Assembly (NCBI GenBank): GCA_002786065.1
Contig: NHNY01000011.1
Coordinates: 186,001 to 250,000, forward strand
DNA from: Microcyclospora pomicola
Lineage: Eukaryota; Ascomycota; Dothideomycetes; Capnodiales
Reading direction: 5' to 3'
DNA length: 64,000 bases
In this document: positions 1-12,352 of the stretch, one piece after another
Numbering within the stretch: the first letter of the stretch is position 1
How the letters are laid out: every line of letters starts with the position of its first letter
Program-made: the position numbers and the translations under genes
Notes under the pieces: generated by a model
Databases searched by the model: none
What the model was told of the DNA's origin: nothing
What the model saw: the letters and a program-made list of their open reading frames with translations, nothing else

Positions 1-502
1 GTGCCAAATCTTCATTGATCGTGTGATGAAGTGGGAAGGATACAGAGAGTGATAGCTCTTGTAGGTTGAGGTGGACGCGTCAGGAGTTGCTGCTCCGTGA
101 TGCGTGAGAATTCGTAAGGTGAAAGAGTTTTGCACGCGCGCCAGCCTTCCCAACCCGCGCCTGCTGCCCGCTTGTGCTGTAGGTCGTGTCCCAGGGATCA
201 ACACTCGAATGCGTCAAACTTCACCAACGTCCGTTCGCTTGCTGCGTCTGACACTACTGCTGCACGTCCATTTGCAGACGCTGCTGTTTCGATAAGCAGA
301 CACTTCAAGCACGCCGGCATCCAAGGCCAGACGTGTTGCTGCTTCTGTCGCTGTCAGAGCATAGTCATCACTATCGAGGATCTTTGGGAGGACCGCTCTC
401 CGCTTGGCACCGACGTGTCGCCGTTCTCGATCGCGTAGCAAACCGCGAAAGTACTGCACAGATTTCGACTTTGCCCACTCCCTTCTCTCACAACACAACA
501 CA
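1..502. other. 5' flank of the forkhead gene
   Basis: No gene is supported here. Short frames overlap one another in both strands and match nothing I know. The last 100 bases are pyrimidine- and CA-rich and lead into the forkhead start, so this is probably its promoter and 5' untranslated region. A frame-compatible ATG at 404 exists, but its 33 extra residues do not resemble family sequence. Confidence 0.5.
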
Positions 503-3099
503 ATGCCTCCGTCAGGCCGGAAAGGCAAAACGCGAGTGCGACGTGCTCCTGCTACGGAGCGTGCTGACGTCCACGACCCATCGGACGCGGAAACCCCAGA
601 TGCGATTCAGACCCCATCACGATCGTCCCGGAAACGTGCGCGTCCCGCTGAACCGACTGCTTCTGCTGGACGCAACACCCGACGAAAGATCAAAGATGCC
701 AGGACCGTGGAACGCGAGGATACAGAAGGCACGGAAGCACAACACAGCGATGCAGATCTGGAGCCAGCGCTGCCCACCGAGCAAGAAATCATCTCCCACC
801 TGCGCGTCGCCGAGAGGCAAGTGAACGCAACCGAGGACTACGCGAATGACTTGCTGGAAGGTCAAGAGAATGTGCCGGGTTATGGAAAGATCGCCGGTCG
901 CGACTGGTCCTTCATCATCCGCAAGGTCGAGGTTAACATCGGGCGACCGGAGACGCAGGAGAAGATGACCCCCGTGAATGGGGAGAATGGACATGCTACC
1001 ACCCCCACCGCCAAAACGATCGTCGATATCGATCTCGGGCCTGATCGTCAAGTGTCTAGGTCCCACGCGATCATCAGCTACGATCCGGAACCCATGCAAT
1101 GGTTCATCATCGTGAATGGCCGTAATGGGCTACGTGTCGATGGGCAGTTGTTGAAGCGCGGTGCGAGGCAGCATCTTCGGAATGGCTCGGTGATTGAGAT
1201 CGCCAACACCCAGATGGCATTCATCACGACTGCAGCCGATGACAGCGATGGACCGGTCTGGGATGCCTCCATTATCAAGCAGACGCAGAAGTCTTCAGAA
1301 GAGGATGACGATGCCGAGGAATACAACCGTTCGAATGGGTACCGTGCAAATGCACATCCATCTTCGCACCAGCCTTCAGCACCCAGCAATGGTCATGCAG
1401 CAAGTTTCAATGGCCAGCCTCAAGGACACCAACAGCACCGAAGTCACCCACATTCCCAGCGTGCTGCACTTCATGACACTCCTGGCACCCCTCTCCGCTC
1501 ACAGCTGCTGGTAGCACAATCCTCGCCTGCCGCGAACTATGCTCGTGGCGTGATGATGGAGTCTACGGAATCAATCGACTATTCCGCCGATAATGCCAAG
1601 GACCTCAAACCACCCCACTCTTACGCCCAATTGATTGGCATGGCCATCTTGAGTACGCAAGAACAACAGATGACGTTGAACAACATCTACAAATGGATCA
1701 TGGCCAACTACGCGTTCTATCGCTTCAACACCGGAGGCTGGCAAAACAGCATTCGGCATAATCTCAGCTTGAACAAAGCCTTTACCAAGATTGCCCGCCG
1801 CACTGACGAGCCTGGCAAAGGTATGAAGTGGATGATTGAGCCGACGGAGTTTGACACGTTCGTCCAGCAAGGTATGAAAGGTTGCCGACGTCCTCAACCT
1901 ATTCCCGGAACCCAAAGCACTTTCGGCTCGCCTTCTAGTCCCATGCAGTCGATTGTGATGAGGGTGGGCGCCAATGGCGTCAAGAAGGGCGAGGATCTCA
2001 CTCCACCCTTGAATGCATATCGACCGGTGTATCCCACTGCTACGGAGGCTTTTACCCCTGATCGTGGACCCAAGCGGAAGAATAGTCAGGGCGATAGCAA
2101 AGTTGGGTTGGGCATCAACGGCGAGCAGGCGGATTACGAATATCTCCCACGTCTGACTCCGCGCCACGAGATGACAGCTGCTGCAAATGCCGCCGGCTCC
2201 CCTCCAGCTTTGTATGTGAATGAGGAAGGCCGGGTGGGACCACTCGACACACCTTTTCCGCTTCGCCCATCTCAACGCCTGGCACCACCAAGCACTCTCA
2301 AGCGTCCTAGCGACTTTATCCAATTCAGCAGTCCCGCGCCGTTCTGGAAAATGGAGGGCTTGATCGGGAGTACCCCATTCAAGCCTTACGATCTGAGCCC
2401 GATCAAGACTCCTTTCTCCCTGAAGAAAGAGGATGTCGACAAGAAGGAGTCGGACATTAACTTCGATGCTAGCAGCAAGCTGGAAGACGACATCGAGATC
2501 AAGACGAAGAGCAGTCCGGCGGTCGGCTCGAGCAGCCCCCCTCGTGGAAGTAGTTTGAGCCAAGCTCTCGATGCTAGTCCCACGATGAGCAGGCCAGCTA
2601 CGGCCGTGGCCAAGACGTTGAGTCAGATGGCTGCGGCGAATAAGGATGACGACTCGACTGATATTGACACGGAGAGCGCGGCGGATTTATCGACAGCCCG
2701 AAAGCAGAGTCCTTCTCCTTCCGTCTCGCAGTATCAACAACGTCAAGCCGATATGGCGAATGCCAGGCATGCTCCTTTGTCGGCTGCACAGCAGACAGGC
2801 AGTATCCAGCATCATGGCTATAATGCTCCATCGACTGGCCCGGCCGCGGCTGTGACCAATGCTCCATTGAGTTACAGCCATGCGTCAGTGAATGGATACG
2901 CTGATGATGGCGAGGACGAAGGGATTGATCTTGCAAAGTAAGTTTCATGTCAATTTCTGTCCATACATGTGAAGTTACTGAACATACATACTGATCCTTT
3001 TCCATTAGGGGTTTCCAGCCCATTGGCGCCTTCCACCAACGCAACCACATGGCCGCCGTTCATATGGGTGTCGCTGGCGCCCCTGCGTTCGGGCGCTAG
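503..3099 (+). CDS. FKH2: Forkhead transcription factor with FHA domain (FKH1/FKH2 type)
   Basis: Two exons, 503..2937 and 3009..3099, give 841 residues. An FHA phosphopeptide-binding domain lies at about residues 125-245, with the expected GRP, VSRSHA and NGRNG elements. The forkhead winged-helix DNA-binding domain lies at about 367-460, running from LKPPHSYAQLIG through WQNSIRHNLSLNKAF. This FHA plus forkhead order is that of yeast Fkh1/Fkh2, nuclear regulators of mitotic gene expression and, in other fungi, of development. The 71-nt intron (gtaagt...ccattag) removes an in-frame stop and adds a conserved-looking tail beginning KGFQPIGAFHQRNHM. The region after the forkhead is serine/proline-rich and probably disordered, with many SP/TP sites, which fits Cdk control (inferred). 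I chose the ATG at 503 because the FHA protein starts cleanly there. Whether it is the FKH1 or FKH2 counterpart cannot be told. Confidence 0.93.
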
Positions 3100-4306
3100 C
3101 GCCACAGCGATTCATGTTGGCATGCAGTCCCGAACCAGCAAACGCTTTCGTTAACAACGATCACAACGCTTGGACGTCGATTTTGAACCCATCCGCATCA
3201 TGAACAGAGACAGAGATATATCCATTCTACGTTGTCCCGGGTCATCAACAGTATACGATATCACGAGCATGTAAACGCATCGGTCTTTTGAAAAGGTTAC
3301 ATGTTTACCGTCATGTAGACATATGCAAAGGCACCTTACTCTAGCTGTCCGGGGTTTCAAGCATTGGCGAACATATCAATCACGATGTGCGAGTTATCAT
3401 GTTGTGGTATGATGAATAGATGGATATGAAATGAACAGATCATCATCTCTATCTCGCTCTCTTGCTCTTATTTTCGTGAAAGATGTCTCTCTAGTGTTAT
3501 GAGTCAGGACGTCCTCTGTCACTGTGTGTTCTGGTCTATCCATCACCCCGTGTCCTATTCTGCTCCCTCCTTGTCCCCGTGATGCACCATGCTCGAGAAC
3601 AGTTCACTTTGTCCATGCACATCTCGTCCACGCCACATGCCGCTGTCATTATTGTCATCTACTAAGCTCCATACATATCTCGAGTACACCAAAAGACACC
3701 CTACCCAGCCTGCCACCCTGGTAGGCGCCAGCGTCGTGCCTAGCTAACCTCGAATGGCTCAGCTACGTCCTCTGATCGACGCGGAAAGCTGAAGCTACAC
3801 AGGCTGTCCGCCCATGACTGTAACCAAGCACAACTGGACTCCATTGCTCTATCAGTTGTTAGACTGAACATCGGCAAGAGTCGCAAGTCGTGAGGTGGAG
3901 GTTCGCCACAGTCTGACACTCGTTCAAATACACAAATATGCCCATACGAACACACACGAGGACGCGTCAATGTACCTATCGTATCAGATCATGGAGTCTT
4001 GCGTTCCCGTGCCCCACCTCGTTCGCCCCTAGGACCATGGGGCAGGCGGGCAGGCGGGAGTATAGTACAACATGATCCAGAGATCTAGTTATTTAGATGT
4101 AGCAGACTAGCAGTCACTGCTCTCAGCATAGAGATTCCCTTCAACTTTTAATGAGTGTCCTTGGTGGACAGAGTAGGGTATCGTATGTGGCTCGTTCCAA
4201 GTAGGTAAGCCACATCAACTGACCTTGTGGTGAGATTCACTCACCCCACAAGAAATGGATCTGGCATCAGGAAAGGATGGAAGTCTGCTCGAGTGCAGAG
4301 TGCAAA

Positions 4307-4333
4307 GCTGCTGCTGCTACTGTTGCTGCTGCC
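4307..4333. repeat. CTG-rich microsatellite
   Basis: An imperfect run of CTG triplets interrupted by CTA and TTG. It lies in a spacer and is not translated in any convincing gene. Confidence 0.7.
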
Positions 4334-5043
4334 ACGGTCGACCTCTATATACCCTAAGGTACCTCAGTCCACGATGTTCTCGATCTGAGGATCTGCGAGG
4401 AAGGGGAGTTTGTCATGCCCATATCGGCAGGAAGTTTTAGTATCTTATGATCGAAGATGTCGGAATAGTGGGTGCGAGGATTCATCGTCGTGTTGGACCA
4501 CCCTGCCTCCCCTAGCACTTCATCCACGATTCGATGATTGTCATCGTTATCGTCCAATCCGATCTCCAACCTCAGGTCGGACCTCCAATCTCACGGTCCG
4601 AGGGTCAAGACAAGCTGGCGTGCGGAACGCAGAGGAAAGGAAAGAGGGGTGGTGACTACATAATACAGTAAGGTACGGTACTAGTACCATTGTCACAATG
4701 ATTATAGACTTTCCTGAGGACGAGAGGGTGGAGAAGCGGACACAAAGAGGAGAAGATCGTGTCACAAGCGGAGGATGATATGTACAGCGTGAACGGCTTG
4801 ATGGGAAGAGGTAGAGGGTGGATGTTTCGGGAGATGGGCAGGATCAGGCCAGGTTACACGTGAAGCGAAGGCTGTTCCAGTTGGCTTCACTGGCCGGGAA
4901 GATGTGCTCCTGGTGTTGATGCATCAAAGAGGTGAGGTATTGAGGATTGATGAGTAGCTTGAACCTGGGAGTAGGCATGAATAATGATTTCGTATCAAAG
5001 ATGATTACAGTTTGGCAGATGGTGAGTACGAAACATGTGGAGA

Positions 5044-5055
5044 TAAGGTACCTTA
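5044..5055. promoter_or_regulatory. Perfect 12-bp palindrome TAAGGTACCTTA
   Basis: The twelve bases equal their own reverse complement. Related half-sites (TAAGGTA or TACCTTA) recur in other spacers of the window. A role as a protein-binding site is only a guess. Confidence 0.4.
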
Positions 5056-5410
5056 TGCATACTTGATGAGAATGTTTGGGGGGCGGGAACAGGGTGGATG
5101 ATTTCTACATCAAACTGCGGATGTATGATACATGTACAACACGAGCAGTGACACGATTCACAATAAGAATTGGAAACAAAGATAGGCAGACAAGTAGAAT
5201 TCATTAGCTACATAGTCCATGCCTGATGCCTTGGTGACCGATGCAGCAAGTCATTCTCATCTTGGGTCTACCATGGGGTATCTCATACTCTCGTAGCCGA
5301 GGATCTATCAGTCGAAGCGAGTCAGTGAATGCAGACGGTTGAAGTGAGGACGTATGTGTCCAACTAACCTGTGGCTGTCGTGATGAAGGATATTCATACA
5401 ATTCCAACGC

Positions 5411-5677
5411 TTAGATGCCCTGCTTGTTGGCGGAGGCAGAGGACTCGTGCTTGGACTCGTCCATCTTGTCGGAGGCGGCGCCCATGGCACCGGAGACACG
5501 GTCACCAATGCTGGAGTTGGGGGTGTTGCCCTTGGCCTGCTCCTTGTTGGCCTCCTTGCTGGCCTCAGCGCTCTTGCCCTGGAGGGTCTCGGAGACGTAG
5601 TTGGCGGCGTTGGAGACGGAGTTGGTGACCTGGCCGACGATGCCCTCGTTGGGCTTGTCAACGTTGGGGGCAGACAT
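5411..5677 (-). CDS. grg1: Glucose-repressible / clock-controlled small protein (GRG1, CCG-1)
   Basis: An 88-residue, very hydrophilic protein without signal or membrane segment. It has the family pattern: an N-terminal NAANYVSETLQGKSAEASKEANKE stretch split here as NAANYVSETLQG and SAEASKEANKEQAK, then GDRVSGAMGAASDKMDE, then a tail ending in NKQGI. Neurospora grg-1/ccg-1 is strongly induced by glucose loss, stress and the circadian clock; the biochemical function is unknown. The protein is probably a disordered, abundant stress protein of the cytoplasm. The coding part appears as a single exon; a possible splice site lies in the 3' untranslated region near 5369. A TATA-like element flanked by AGGGG boxes lies about 125 bases upstream, consistent with stress control. 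Confidence 0.9.
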   Translation of the reverse strand: MSAPNVDKPNEGIVGQVTNSVSNAANYVSETLQGKSAEASKEANKEQAKGNTPNSSIGDRVSGAMGAASDKMDESKHESSASANKQGI

Positions 5678-5794
5678 GTTGATGGAAGTGGGTGGGTGGG
5701 TTTGGTTGTGGGTGGGTGAGTTGATTGAGTGAGGAGAAGATTGAAGTCGTGGATGTAGAAGGGAAGGAGAAATAGAAATACGCAGGGCAGAAGG

Positions 5795-5811
5795 AGGGGT
5801 ATTTGTAGGGG
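5795..5811 (-). promoter_or_regulatory. TATA-like box flanked by two STRE-like boxes upstream of GRG1
   Basis: On the minus strand the sequence reads CCCCT, TACAAATA (5800-5807), CCCCT. CCCCT/AGGGG is the stress response element bound by Msn2/4-type zinc fingers in yeast. The position about 120-135 bases before the GRG1 start suits a core promoter. The function here is inferred. Confidence 0.45.
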
Positions 5812-6358
5812 GGTCGTGTCAGGTGGAAGAGGTGTCGTGCCTGCCCCGCTACACGACGTAAACGTGTTGTGGCCACGTCCAGGCGACGAGGCGCGTCATG
5901 ATGACGGCAGCGTGGCGTCGCAGGCACCAGATGCAGCAGTTGTGGCTGACACCTGAAGACGATCGAGATTGCAGCGCTCAGCTGAGTCTCGCAGCACATT
6001 CTAGAACCGACACCAACCTCCTTTCTACGTCACCCGTCTCACTCTAGCTTCACTTGTTCTGCCAGTCACTTGACTGCAACGTGGTCGATTTGTGGCGGTG
6101 GCTCCAACGCGACGATGGTCAGTGTGTTCGATGAACCTCACCTGATCTGATGTTCTCTACTGCCGAGTTTCCTCCTCATCATTAGAGCCCCTTTTCGGGC
6201 GAGCACGCAAGGAGAAGCACCGAAATGAACCAAGTGGACACTGATCCACACCCAGTCTCCCATGCATGTACGTCCACTCTTCGTGGCGTCAGGCTGTCTC
6301 CATATTGTCCTGCTACGTGATCCAGGACCTCCATCCTTGTTCCAGCCCCTCCACAGTC

Positions 6359-6374
6359 AATAATAATAATAATA
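6359..6374. repeat. (AAT)n microsatellite
   Basis: Five AAT units in an untranslated spacer. Confidence 0.8.
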
Positions 6375-9098
6375 CTGGACGACTGCTAGACCGAGCTGGC
6401 CAGCATCACGAGCTCAAACCTGAGGTGTTGTGATCCACATGCACCCACCTGTAAGCGCCTGTCGTCAAGGTGACCTCACGGTCACAGGAGTTGCAGTGGC
6501 TGGGGAGAAGCTATCTTCCGAATGCTATACCTCCTTGCGGGACTGGACGCGGTGAATGCTAACCTACTACACGTCTGCGAGGCAGGTCTTTCGACTTGAT
6601 CAATACAGTATCAGCAGACATTCCCAGTGTTGCTATAACACAACTCTCCCAGCCCATCAAGACCGGCTCGCACCTCTCCCTTCAGACTCTGCTATACTCG
6701 TGACCTCCTAGCTTCGACACAGACCCCAGAGTTCCAGCAGAGGCGAGCTGCGGAGTATCCATCACATCTCGGCGACATTGTCCGATGCTCCACCACACCC
6801 CAAACCTCTGTGCCTTGTTTTGGGTACCTTCATCATCGCCTCGATGTAACCACGTATGCGTCTTGTCCGTGCTGCCTGCGATGCCGTCCACATTCTTCGA
6901 TGGGCACTGAGTCGCATCTCCTCGTCTAGCATAGCATCCCACTACATAGCCTCGGTAACGACAAGGCCATGCTGCTACACCTTCCTGGTCCGGCAGCACC
7001 TCATCTCGGCCTCTTTGGCTCGGCGTTAGTAGTTCACAAGCAAAGCCCCAATGCATAAAGAGTTGATGACCACCGCCACACACGATCCTTCGCTATGCAT
7101 ACGACTGCTGTACAATATGCGGTGCAGCCCCACTGCCGCTGGATGGAGCTATGTCTGCTTTGCATGAATCAGTAATAATGCACATCATCATCGACCCGGC
7201 TGGCCCATTCATGTCTTCCAGCTCATCCACGCGCTGGCTCTCTGATGGTCAAGACTCGTCATCAGCTTCAGCATCGGCCCAGCTGCGGAGCTTTCAACAT
7301 CACGCTCCGAGTGTCTTTATGGTACCCAGCACGCCTTGAACTTCCCTGTCTTGTGTCATTTCACAATACCTGTCCTCTTCCTGTGAGCGGAGATCGCCAT
7401 CTGTTACGCGAGTCATCTGCAATGGTGGCACAATGCTGGAAGCTACGGACTTTGCTCCATGATCGGCACATCAATCGGGTCAACCCGAGTGATCGCTTCG
7501 TACATCCACGAATCGCACATCGAAGTGAGCCATCTTTCTTCATATTCACTGCTGCCCCGGAGAAGCTGCTTGAGCTGTGCAGTGTAGCGTGAGACGGACG
7601 AGTGCGCCTCATGAAACGTGAAGCGGGATGCGTGTCTTCTAGTTGTCGCTGCGAGAATCGAAGTCAATCGGAGTTTATCTGTGGCGGTGATTCTGATACT
7701 CGATTGACGTGCACATGTTACCGTACCTCATCATACACTGTGCTAGACCACCTCCCTTCCAAGTCTGACATGTCCGAAAGTCCTGCCAATGATTGGCACA
7801 TTAGAACTGGCCTTGGGCTGGTAGAACGATGTTGCATCGTATCTCCTGACTACTCGATGCAGCACTACTCACCCTTGAACTAGAATGATGCTATGTACCT
7901 TAAGCATTCGCGTAACCTTTTGATATACCAGAAGCCCCCTCGACCTAGACTATCATGATGCCACCGAGTATTCGGACCTCCAAATCTAAAAGTGAACTTG
8001 CATCAACATCAGTTAGTTACCTTAGGAATAGACGAATACCAAGTCCCATACCATTTCAAGCTACTCGTCAATCTAGATAACAACCTTACCTACCTAGCTC
8101 ATGTAGATGGAGTAACCTCCTCCCTCAAATCCACCCAGCCATGCCTCATCCCAACACCCATCCGTCCTCCGTCTCGACAACAACAACGACGGCCATGCTC
8201 TCTATCATTTCTTTCCCGTTCTCATCCTTCCCAGCCAGAGTGTAGATGTCCATCCGGCGTCATCCTCGAAGCGAGTTGGCAGATTTCAGCTCCATCGCTG
8301 CTGGGGAGGATATCTATCTACATCTACATGTCCTGTCGCCTCTGTATCCGGTAGCCCGGTATCCTCTAATCTCAAGATCAGTCACGGCATCACGCTCCGC
8401 GTGTTGCACTTCATCCTTTCATGCTCTCACTCCCACGTGTCCTCCCCTTCTCTCCCCTCCCGCTCCATCATTTCCCCATCTCAGCTAAGCTAAGCTGGTC
8501 TTGAGGCGCAGGGATTTCGACAGCAATCTTCTTCTCGCGTCTCTGCGCCATCCTCCTCCGCCCATCCCCTTTAGCTGGCCTCTTGTGACTTCTGCTCAGC
8601 TCAGCTCATATACTACTTCCCTTCATCCATCCCATTCCAGACCAGACCGAGGTCCAGATTATTGATGTCTCGATCGCACTTCTAACCTATCTCTACACGT
8701 GGAAACGCTGATGGTCCCTCACGAATAAGGACGGGGGACGGGTGGCGGATACTTGGAGTCAGTAGCTGTTCATTTCATACGGTGGGGAGATTTGGATGAT
8801 ATCTTATCTTGGGATAATTACCATATTACAAGCAGCTCAGCCAAGCGGGTTTCAACCCAGTCCGGTCCTCCTCCTCGCGGATTGCTCGATGGAAAGAAAG
8901 AAAGGGGGGCTGATGCAGTGGTGATTATAGATATCGACCAAGCGGTGCAGAGGGGGTGAGTTTGCATGTATGGCATCTTCGTCTACGACGCCCAGTCCGA
9001 ATGAGGTCAACTTCGACAAGAGAGAATGAGCATGTGCAAGCATGACATTACATTAAAAAGCTACTAAACAAGAAACCGACCGAGTATATGAGATCTAT

Positions 9099-10573
9099 CT
9101 ACAAGATCATCGCTCCGCCGGCCACGGCCAGCAGCGCGACCATCGCCGAGCCGATGATGGAGATGTCGGCGGGTGCGAGACGGGCGGGGGCTGCGCCGGT
9201 CGTCGAGCTGGCTGACGTGCTTCCAGTGGCGGACGTGGCGGTGTTGGTGTAGGTGGTCGAGACGGCGCCGGAGTCTGCGGACGCGGTCGAGGAGCTGCCT
9301 CCCGAGGCGTCCTGCGAGCCATCGCCACTGAGTCCGGGGCCGGTACCCGCGCCGTTCTCCAGGTATTGGACGGCGCCGGAGGGCATGGCGGGAAGTGCGC
9401 TACCGCTGAAGGGCGAGGTGTCCCAGTCCGTGCCTTGGTCGGGGCAGGATTGCACGACGCTGGTGGTCGAGTACCCGCCGCCATCGGTTGGGTTGGAGAC
9501 GCTGGCGAGCTCGCTCTTGAGATCGGAGAATTGATCGCCGACCGCGGTGACGGTGGAGCCGTCGATGGTCATGACACCGTAGCCGTTGCCTTCTTCAGAG
9601 TACTCGTAAACCAGACCTCCGGAAAAGACGGCGGTCATGTCGGTCTGGTAGAGGGCAGCGGTTTCGGCAAAGGTGCGGGTGTTGGTGATGCAGCCGTATT
9701 CGGACATGAACAGTGGCTGGGAGTAGTTGGAGTACTGCGCGACCAGAGTCGACCAGCCGGACGTTGTGTAGGTGGATGGGTCACACCACTCGTAGTTGTT
9801 GATGGCATAGAAGTCACCCTGGGTGTCATCATCACCACATGCCATGTATTGTGCCATCAGGTATTGGTTCTCGGAGACATCAGCGGCACTGTACCCAACT
9901 GGAATGTCACGGAGTCCTCGCTCGCCAATGTACTGCTTCATGTCGCGGGTGACGGCCTTGACGTACGGGGCGACCACGGTGGTGTTCGCATCGTTGATGA
10001 CTTCCTGGTTGAAGGGTTAGCTGGGTGTTGCAGAATCGAGGATTGAGGACCACATACATTGCCAGAAAAGAAAAGAAGAGTGTTGGAGTAGCCAGCGAAT
10101 GCATCGATCGTAGCGAAGATGCTTTGCAAGTATGTGGGGTTGTAAGATGTCGCAGCTGCAGCTGCCGAGCCACGGTTGATGGAATACTTCGGGGTGTTGA
10201 CATCCAGCGCCAGGTAGATGCCAGCGTCTGCCAGCGCACTCATGCACTCGTCATGGTTCTGGCTGTTATCAACCGTGTACACTCGGATGGTGTTCAAGCC
10301 GAGTTCTTGGAAGTAGGGAATGTCGCGGGAGCATGTGTCGTAGTCCGCCAGCGGATCAGTTGCATCGGATGAACCACCGGGCTGGTAGTCGATGCCGCGA
10401 ATGTAGAATCGGTCGTCGCCGGCGAAAAAGGCATTGCCCTTGACAGTGACGGTCGGAAGAGAGCTGGATGAGGTGGTCGAGCTGGTGGCGCGAGCCTCGA
10501 TCTTTGCAGGTGTATCATGCACGAGGGCATTTGCGCTCAGGGCCAAGGCGGCCAGCACGATTGGGGTCTGCAT
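9099..10573 (-). CDS. GPI-anchored beta-1,3-glucanosyltransferase, GH72 (Gas/Gel family)
   Basis: Two exons, 10573..10058 and 10004..9099, give 473 residues. The enzyme cuts and rejoins beta-1,3-glucan chains in the cell wall. A signal peptide (MQTPIVLAALALSANA) is followed by the GH72 domain with VKGNAFF, RGIDYQPGG, NTIRVYTVD and LDVNTPKYSINR. The acid/base glutamate is E173 in GNEVIND and the nucleophile is E274 in MSEYGC; the 101-residue spacing is the one expected in the family. The 53-nt intron falls exactly before the E173 codon. There is no cysteine-rich CBM43 module, so this is the Gel1/Gas5-like subgroup. The tail is Ser/Thr/Gly-rich and ends in a hydrophobic stretch (IIGSAMVALLAVAGGAMIL), the GPI-attachment signal. 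An upstream ATG at 10603 is possible but would put ten polar residues before the signal peptide. Confidence 0.95.
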
Positions 10574-12352
10574 GGTCGCGTGCTTGGTATTGTGAGGTGA
10601 CAATTAAACTGTCCAACTGAGCAACGAAAGAAGTAGACAACGAATGTGGTGTTTATGGTGAAGCGCGATGAACAGAACGATTGTTGACAAACGGAACCAC
10701 TGGCCAAATAGGTCAATGAAGAGGAGGCGAATGTGTTGACAAGATTCTTCTCGATGCACACCACCGCCGGCACGTGAATGGTGAAATCTGGGTGACGCGT
10801 CCAGGTACCGCATGTGGTAACTTTAGTGCCCGGCGTTGACCTGGTGAGATTTGGCTGGACCCTGCCATGCTTGGATGGCTGCGATATTATTTTCCCAGCT
10901 ACCTTACTGCTTGAATATGTGAAATGTGGCGAGTGGCGACATCTCTTTTGCTTTTCTTTCCAAGCACTGATCGAATGTGCGAAGAGCCATGGCCGCAAGC
11001 TGATTGAAGTATGAAGAATTGAAGACGTCGAGATCACAAGAGAGACCTACCTTACTCTTCGTCCTACCTTGACAGCCTCGCCACGTCCATTATTGGCTCC
11101 GGATAGTCTGTCCAATATCCCCAATGTGGTGCCGCATCCCGGGACTGGCCCCTTGGTGGCGCATCTTGTACGCCCAACCGTGTGGAAATGTTACAGTACC
11201 TGTGACATGTCTATGTCCGCGAGATTGGTGAGGCGGTACACTCGGCGCGTCTTTGGTGCTGGAGAGGAGGCGACAGGCGCTACCAGAATCTCGCGCAAGG
11301 GGCAGTGACATTTAAGTACACAAATCTCGTAGGATTCACTCGTGATTGGCCCATCGTGCAGGATGCTGAGATGTCGCCATGTGGCTGTCACAAGTCGAAG
11401 CATAAACGCTGTACGGCATCCTTCTCTGATACACTTCACCTCGACTTCTCCAAGATACGCATGATGTACTGCACAGCAGCTAGATGAATGCACACGCATC
11501 TGAGTGTCTGTCGTTTTCGTCCAGAGTCGACATCCGAGCACATATCGAGTCGTCGTTGGGAAATGTGCGTTGTGGCGTGAAGAACCAGAGGTTCAGGACG
11601 GGCGTGTTGTATGAGATCAGGGACTCCATGACATCTCTCAATGCTTGCGTGTCGAGTCTGCACTATTCTATTGGCAGTCTCGTAGTACGGATGCATGAAG
11701 GACTGTCAGTAACGCTGCAATGCGAATCGACTAAGCATCAAGGTATACGTTTCTGCAACAGTAAGATACCCAGGGTAAGGATGTTGAATTCGATCAAGAC
11801 GGACAGTTGAGGATTGCAATATACGAAACTTCATATATATGGCTTCCATCCGGACACAGGTTCGATTGGGTATGGTTCGATTGGATATGTGAAGGAGCGA
11901 ATGCAGATGCTTGATCACCAGGCATTAATACCAAGAGCATTGGATCACCAGAACAGTCGTCGACTTGAACTTCGGAATCCCTCCAGCAACCCGCTTTCGC
12001 GTCCTGTTGCGCACTTTTTGGTTCTCACCATAGCATTGCTCGTGACATATATGGGATCATAGCTACGATGGGTAGAGGAGTACAGTCTGCCCTGCATCAG
12101 AAATTCTTGGACAGGAGATGTGGGAAATTTCAAAGGATTTGTCGCTCATGGCTTTCGTCTTGGCGGTGTGATCGATTGGGGGTTTTGTTTCGAGTTACTG
12201 CGCTGGGATACTCCTACAGTGTATAATAGATGTAGGAGTAGAGACGCGTAGGTTCATTGATAGAAACAAGCCGATGCAAAACCGTGATGGTCAAGTTCAG
12301 CCGTGTGATCGGTCATGAAATCGTGAACAGCGATATGTCGTGATGAGCCTAC
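10574..12352. other. Intergenic region between GH72 and galactonate dehydratase genes
   Basis: No supported gene. The left end is the GH72 promoter. A two-copy 15-bp direct repeat lies at 11859-11888. Short frames on both strands have no recognisable content. Confidence 0.5.
11859..11888. repeat. Two-copy 15-bp direct repeat
   Basis: Two adjacent copies of ggttcgattggRtat differing at one base. It resembles a tRNA B-box start, but no tRNA fold is present around it. Confidence 0.6.

Larger units (their letters stand above)
3100..5410. other. Intergenic region between FKH2 and GRG1
   Basis: No frame here looks like a protein. The first part is the likely 3' untranslated region of the forkhead gene and the last part that of GRG1. 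It contains a CTG-rich tract at 4307-4333, G-rich repeats of ggcaggcggg near 4040, and TAAGGTA-type palindromes near 4355, 4669 and 5044. Confidence 0.5.
5678..9098. other. 3.4-kb gene-free region between GRG1 and the GH72 gene
   Basis: I see no frame with domain-like content on either strand; the longest (6682-7083, minus) is compositionally like chance. The right side of GRG1 is its promoter. An (AAT)5 microsatellite sits at 6359-6374. The region is unusually long for this window and could hold a non-coding transcript, but nothing in the bases proves it. Confidence 0.5.

Noticed and set aside
404-502. Upstream start for the forkhead protein
   Set aside because: Adds 33 residues of arginine- and serine-rich sequence not typical for the family; the ATG at 503 is in better context.
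1571-2563. 330-codon minus-strand frame inside the forkhead gene
   Set aside because: It is antisense to the conserved forkhead and FHA coding sequence and shows no domain.
11855-11890. Possible tRNA B-box (ggttcgatt)
   Set aside because: The box is duplicated in tandem and no acceptor stem, A-box or anticodon arm can be placed around it.
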